Assembly (NCBI RefSeq): GCF_013359905.1 | Contig: NZ_JABMCC010000112.1 | Coordinates: forward strand, 186,001-250,000 | Direction of reading: 5' to 3' | Length of the DNA stretch: 64,000 nt | Origin: Paenibacillus taichungensis | GTDB taxonomy: Bacteria; Bacillota; Bacilli; Paenibacillales; Paenibacillaceae | Part shown: positions 61,054-64,000 of the stretch, in pieces | Layout of the letters: the number at the start of each line of letters is the position of its first letter | Numbering within the stretch: position 1 is the stretch's first letter | Notes under the pieces: model-generated | The model's input: the letters and a program-made list of their open reading frames with translations, nothing else | The model's database searches: none | What the model was told of the DNA's origin: nothing | Position numbers and translations under genes: made by a program

Positions 61054-61782
61054 TTAGAGCACTTTAGCGAGGAAGTCACGTGTACGTGCATGCTTGGGCT
61101 CGCCAAACACTTCAGCAGGCGTTCCTTCTTCTACAATAACCCCACCATCCATGAACAGGATACGGTCTCCTACTTCGCGTGCGAAGCCCATCTCATGGGT
61201 TACAATAACCATAGTCATGCCGCCCTCTGCAAGCCGCTTCATGACATCCAGTACTTCACCGACCATTTCAGGGTCCAGTGCTGAAGTAGGCTCGTCAAAC
61301 AGCATGACATGCGGCTGCATCGCAAGCGCTCTTGCAATAGCGATCCGTTGTTTCTGTCCACCGGACAGCTGATTTGGATAAGCGTCTTTTTTGTCAGATA
61401 GGCCAACCGTCTTGAGCAAATCTGAGCAGATTTGTTCCGCTTCGTGTGCAGATTGTTTTTTCACTTTAATGGGAGCAATCGTAATATTCTGTTGCACCGT
61501 TTTGTGCGGAAACAGATTGAAATGCTGGAATACCATCCCCATTTTTTCACGTGTTGCATTAATGTTATGTTTGGGGTCAGTGATCGATACACCTTCAAAA
61601 TTAATTTCGCCTGAAGTCGGCTGCTCCAGCAGGTTCAAACAGCGCAAAAATGTACTTTTCCCCGATCCGGACGGACCGATGACCACGACAACCTCGCCTT
61701 TGCCAATTGTTACATTAATGCCCTTGAGCACATCGTTATTTCCATATGATTTGTGTAATTGTCTAACGTCTATCACTTGCAC
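61054..61782 (-). CDS. glnQ: Polar amino-acid ABC transporter ATPase
   Basis: A 242-residue ATPase: Walker [10 protein letters not shown], signature [15 protein letters not shown], Walker [15 protein letters not shown]. It powers the fused binding-protein/permease encoded just upstream, whose end it overlaps by about 20 bases. The start is GTG 61782 or GTG 61776 behind AAAGGAAG. Substrate is probably glutamine or another polar amino acid; the symbol is by family. Confidence 0.9.
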   Translation of the reverse strand: MQVIDVRQLHKSYGNNDVLKGINVTIGKGEVVVVIGPSGSGKSTFLRCLNLLEQPTSGEINFEGVSITDPKHNINATREKMGMVFQHFNLFPHKTVQQNITIAPIKVKKQSAHEAEQICSDLLKTVGLSDKKDAYPNQLSGGQKQRIAIARALAMQPHVMLFDEPTSALDPEMVGEVLDVMKRLAEGGMTMVIVTHEMGFAREVGDRILFMDGGVIVEEGTPAEVFGEPKHARTRDFLAKVL

Positions 61783-63226
61783 TCAACTTCCTTTCCAGTC
61801 GACCCAGCAGCTTGGACAAAATGAACGTCAGCACAAAGTAAATGGCCGCTGCAATCAGGAATGGATTCATTCCTTGGTACGTAATGTTTTTGACTACACT
61901 TGCCTGGTACATAATGTCCACCATACCAATAACCGAGATGATGGAGGATTCCTTGATAATGGTCACGAACTCATTACCGATCGCCGGCAACACCGCTTTG
62001 AACGCTTGTGGAAGCACAATGAAGCGCATGGCCGCACCTCTACCCATTCCCAGGGAACGAGCTGCTTCCAACTGGCCTCGATCCACACCCTGTATACCAG
62101 CACGGAAAATCTCGGCAAGATAGGCACCACTATTAATGGATAGTGTGATAATCCCCGCCTGAAGTGGCGTGAAATTAATCCCCAACGTTAGAGCAAGACC
62201 GTAATAGATAATCATCAACTGAACCAGCATTGGTGTACCACGAATAACTTCAACGTAAGCTGTTCCGATCCAACGCAGAATGGAAACGTCATGCAGACGG
62301 AACAAACAAATGATCAAACCGATAATTACCCCGAAGATTACACCGAGTGCAGACAGTAAGAGGGTGTAGCCCACACCTGTTGCATAAAAGCTTTTGTACT
62401 GCCAGAACACTTGGAAAATGTTTTGGTCTTTTTTCACCTTGTCTGCCATCAACTTGCTTGCTTCAGTAACCATCTGATCGATTTTATTTTCGCTTTTCAG
62501 ACGCTCGAGCGTTCCGTTCACTGCACTCAGCAATTCCGTATTTCCCTTACGAATCCCGATTGCCGCTTCGGCCTGCTCTTCATCCGGAATAGCTGGAGCT
62601 AATCCAATCACGTCATCCAGGTAACCGGCAGCTACTGTATCCTCAACGATTGCAGCATTTACACGATTGGTCTGCAATTGCAGTACGATATCAGATATTT
62701 TATCAAGTGCTGTCAATTTTGCACCTGGGATTCCCTGGCCAATCGTTTCCTGAATGGAGCCTTTTTGGACACCAATTTTTTCATTTTCCAGATCAGCCAT
62801 GGTTGGATATTTATCTTTATCCGCATTGCGAACCATGATGACTTGCTTTGATTTATAATAGGTATCGGAGAAGTCAATGCTTTGTCTACGATCATCCGTT
62901 GGCGTCATTCCCGAGATGACCATATCCACCCGACCACTCTGCAACGCAGGAAGAAGTCCGTCAAAACCCATATCCTCTATTACAAGTTCTGCGCCAAGAT
63001 CGGCAGCAATTTCTTTAGCAATCGAAATATCAAATCCGACAATTTGGTCTTTACCATCAATCACTTTATGGAATTCATATGGTGCAAAATCGGCACTTGT
63101 ACCGAGCACCAGCTTTTTACTGCCTGAATTGCTTGTAGTTCCCGTTGCCATCGCAACAGGTACAACCGTAGTTAGCAAGACCACAAAAGCTAGCAGCATC
63201 ATGGTGTAACGACTAATCAATTTCAA
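61763..63226 (-). CDS. Fused amino-acid binding protein and permease (GlnP type)
   Basis: A 487-residue protein: signal peptide, an SBP family 3 domain at about residues 35-255 ([47 protein letters not shown]), then a His/Met-type permease domain with [14 protein letters not shown] and the EAA loop [22 protein letters not shown]. Such fusions tether the receptor to the channel. It pairs with the ATPase at 61054. Confidence 0.92.
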   Translation of the reverse strand: MKLISRYTMMLLAFVVLLTTVVPVAMATGTTSNSGSKKLVLGTSADFAPYEFHKVIDGKDQIVGFDISIAKEIAADLGAELVIEDMGFDGLLPALQSGRVDMVISGMTPTDDRRQSIDFSDTYYKSKQVIMVRNADKDKYPTMADLENEKIGVQKGSIQETIGQGIPGAKLTALDKISDIVLQLQTNRVNAAIVEDTVAAGYLDDVIGLAPAIPDEEQAEAAIGIRKGNTELLSAVNGTLERLKSENKIDQMVTEASKLMADKVKKDQNIFQVFWQYKSFYATGVGYTLLLSALGVIFGVIIGLIICLFRLHDVSILRWIGTAYVEVIRGTPMLVQLMIIYYGLALTLGINFTPLQAGIITLSINSGAYLAEIFRAGIQGVDRGQLEAARSLGMGRGAAMRFIVLPQAFKAVLPAIGNEFVTIIKESSIISVIGMVDIMYQASVVKNITYQGMNPFLIAAAIYFVLTFILSKLLGRLERKLSASDRR

Positions 63227-63358
63227 CCCTGTTCTCCCCTTATAATACTTTGTATGCTTTCTGTTGTTGATGCCTGAGTCATTATAAAGTAGAATGCATG
63301 ATTATGCAATGCATTTCGACAGGATTCGATTACAGCCCGTTTCTGAAAAATAACCGCA

Positions 63359-63371
63359 ACTGTGATATAAT
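63359..63371 (+). promoter_or_regulatory. Extended -10 promoter of the M20 peptidase gene
   Basis: TG-A-TATAAT ends at 63371, an extended -10 element about 38 bases before the start at 63409. The -35 region is weak. Confidence 0.5.
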
Positions 63372-63408
63372 TATTGAATTATTTTCATTTTTGCTTAAGG
63401 AGTCCATC

Positions 63409-64000
63409 ATGACACATACCAAAACACAAATACTAACTGTTATTGACCAATATGCTTCCCGTTTTAAGGAGATTTCATCATACATTGGTGCCAATCCCGA
63501 ACTTGGTAACGAAGAATACCTTGCTTCTGCTCGGTTAAAAGAAGAACTTGCCTACCATGGTTTTTCTGTAGAAGCTCCTGTCCTTGGTTTGGACACCGCA
63601 TTTATCGGTACGTATGCTGCTTCCAAACCAGGTCCGACGATTGCCCTGTTATGTGAATACGACGCACTTCCGGAAATCGGTCATGCTTGTGGGCACCATC
63701 TAATCTGTATGATGAGCCTCGGAGCTGCGGTAGGTCTGAAGTCCATACTGGATGAAGTCGGCGGAACATTAAAAGTGTTCGGTACGCCAGCGGAAGAAAC
63801 GCGTGGGGCCAAAGTGCCTATGGCTGAAGCAGGATTGTTTGATGACTGTGATGTCGCACTAATGGCGCACCCTTATTACGCCTATGAGAAATCTGGAAGT
63901 TCCCTGGCTATTGATGCTGTACAATTTGAATTCCATGGGAAATCTTCACATGCTGCTGCAAGTCCACATGAAGGCATTAACGCCCTGGATGCAGTAATTC
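63409..64000 (+). CDS. M20-family amidohydrolase/peptidase (3' end beyond window)
   Basis: The first 197 residues of an M20 metallo-amidohydrolase. LLCEYDALPEIGHACGHHLI holds the metal-binding Asp and the CGHH motif, and FGTPAEETRGAKVPM the catalytic Glu pair; the lid domain begins at FEFHGKSSHAAASPHEG. Closest in type to AbgB/amhX-like amidohydrolases acting on N-acyl amino acids. AAGGAG precedes ATG 63409. The frame is still open at the window end. Confidence 0.9.
   Translation, partial: MTHTKTQILTVIDQYASRFKEISSYIGANPELGNEEYLASARLKEELAYHGFSVEAPVLGLDTAFIGTYAASKPGPTIALLCEYDALPEIGHACGHHLICMMSLGAAVGLKSILDEVGGTLKVFGTPAEETRGAKVPMAEAGLFDDCDVALMAHPYYAYEKSGSSLAIDAVQFEFHGKSSHAAASPHEGINALDAVI

Noticed and set aside
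61391-62143. 250-codon plus-strand frame
   Set aside because: Antisense to the amino-acid ABC importer genes, which are clearly real.
1-64000. CRISPR arrays, tRNA/rRNA genes, insertion sequences or prophage
   Set aside because: Reading both strands I saw no regular repeat-spacer array, no rRNA or tRNA-like sequence and no transposase; the xerS gene looks like the housekeeping recombinase rather than a phage integrase.

Overview
The window looks like a Firmicutes chromosome, most likely Paenibacillus. It has moderate GC, strong AGGAGG-type ribosome binding sites, a gerA-type spore germination operon, many DUF families common in Paenibacillus, and a c-di-AMP riboswitch ahead of a LysM/3D wall protein. 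I saw no rRNA, tRNA, CRISPR array or intact insertion sequence. Genes at both window edges are cut off.

Layout. 1-2.9 kb: sugar ABC importer (binding protein, cut at the left edge, plus two permeases). 3-7.3 kb: a plus-strand redox group (RibD/DHFR-like, carboxymuconolactone decarboxylase-like, cupin, SDR) facing a zinc alcohol dehydrogenase that is divergent from a MerR regulator of the NmlR/AdhR type. 7.3-15 kb: DUF6530-like protein, degenerate GIY-YIG protein, two MFS exporters, an AraC regulator, a CDF metal exporter, and a GNAT-BmrR-like pair with a MerR-type promoter. 15-19.8 kb: YitT protein and the ger operon. 20-22.5 kb: two genes of the carboxy(nor)spermidine route to polyamines, with a terminator-like hairpin in their leader. 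23.4 kb: a secreted B-lectin protein.

24-37 kb is a respiratory block on the minus strand: cydABCD, then nosD-nosL-nosY-nosF-tlpA (nitrous-oxide-reductase maturation genes with no nosZ in view), then a NarL-type two-component pair and an OmpR-type regulator. 37.5-41 kb holds nrdIEF with two NrdR-like boxes.

The most interesting locus is 41.1-48.8 kb, a tightly packed eight-gene minus-strand operon. In transcription order it encodes an acyl carrier protein, an ATP-grasp ligase, a glycosyltransferase, a radical SAM/SPASM enzyme, an ABC exporter (ATPase and two ABC-2 permeases) and a protein with a region like BtrH_N. The carrier protein, ligase and transferase recall the BtrI/BtrJ/BtrH logic of butirosin side-chain assembly, but the rest of the butirosin set is absent, so the product is unknown. 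A divergent APH-like kinase gene lies next to it.

50-64 kb: aldo/keto reductase, GNAT, XerS-type recombinase, molybdenum cofactor genes moeA-mobB, a small HNH protein, a PspA-DUF350-DUF4178-DUF4247 envelope-stress module, an LpdD-like protein, a polysaccharide deacetylase, the riboswitch-controlled LysM/3D protein, an amino-acid ABC importer with a fused binding-protein/permease subunit, and an M20 peptidase cut at the right edge.
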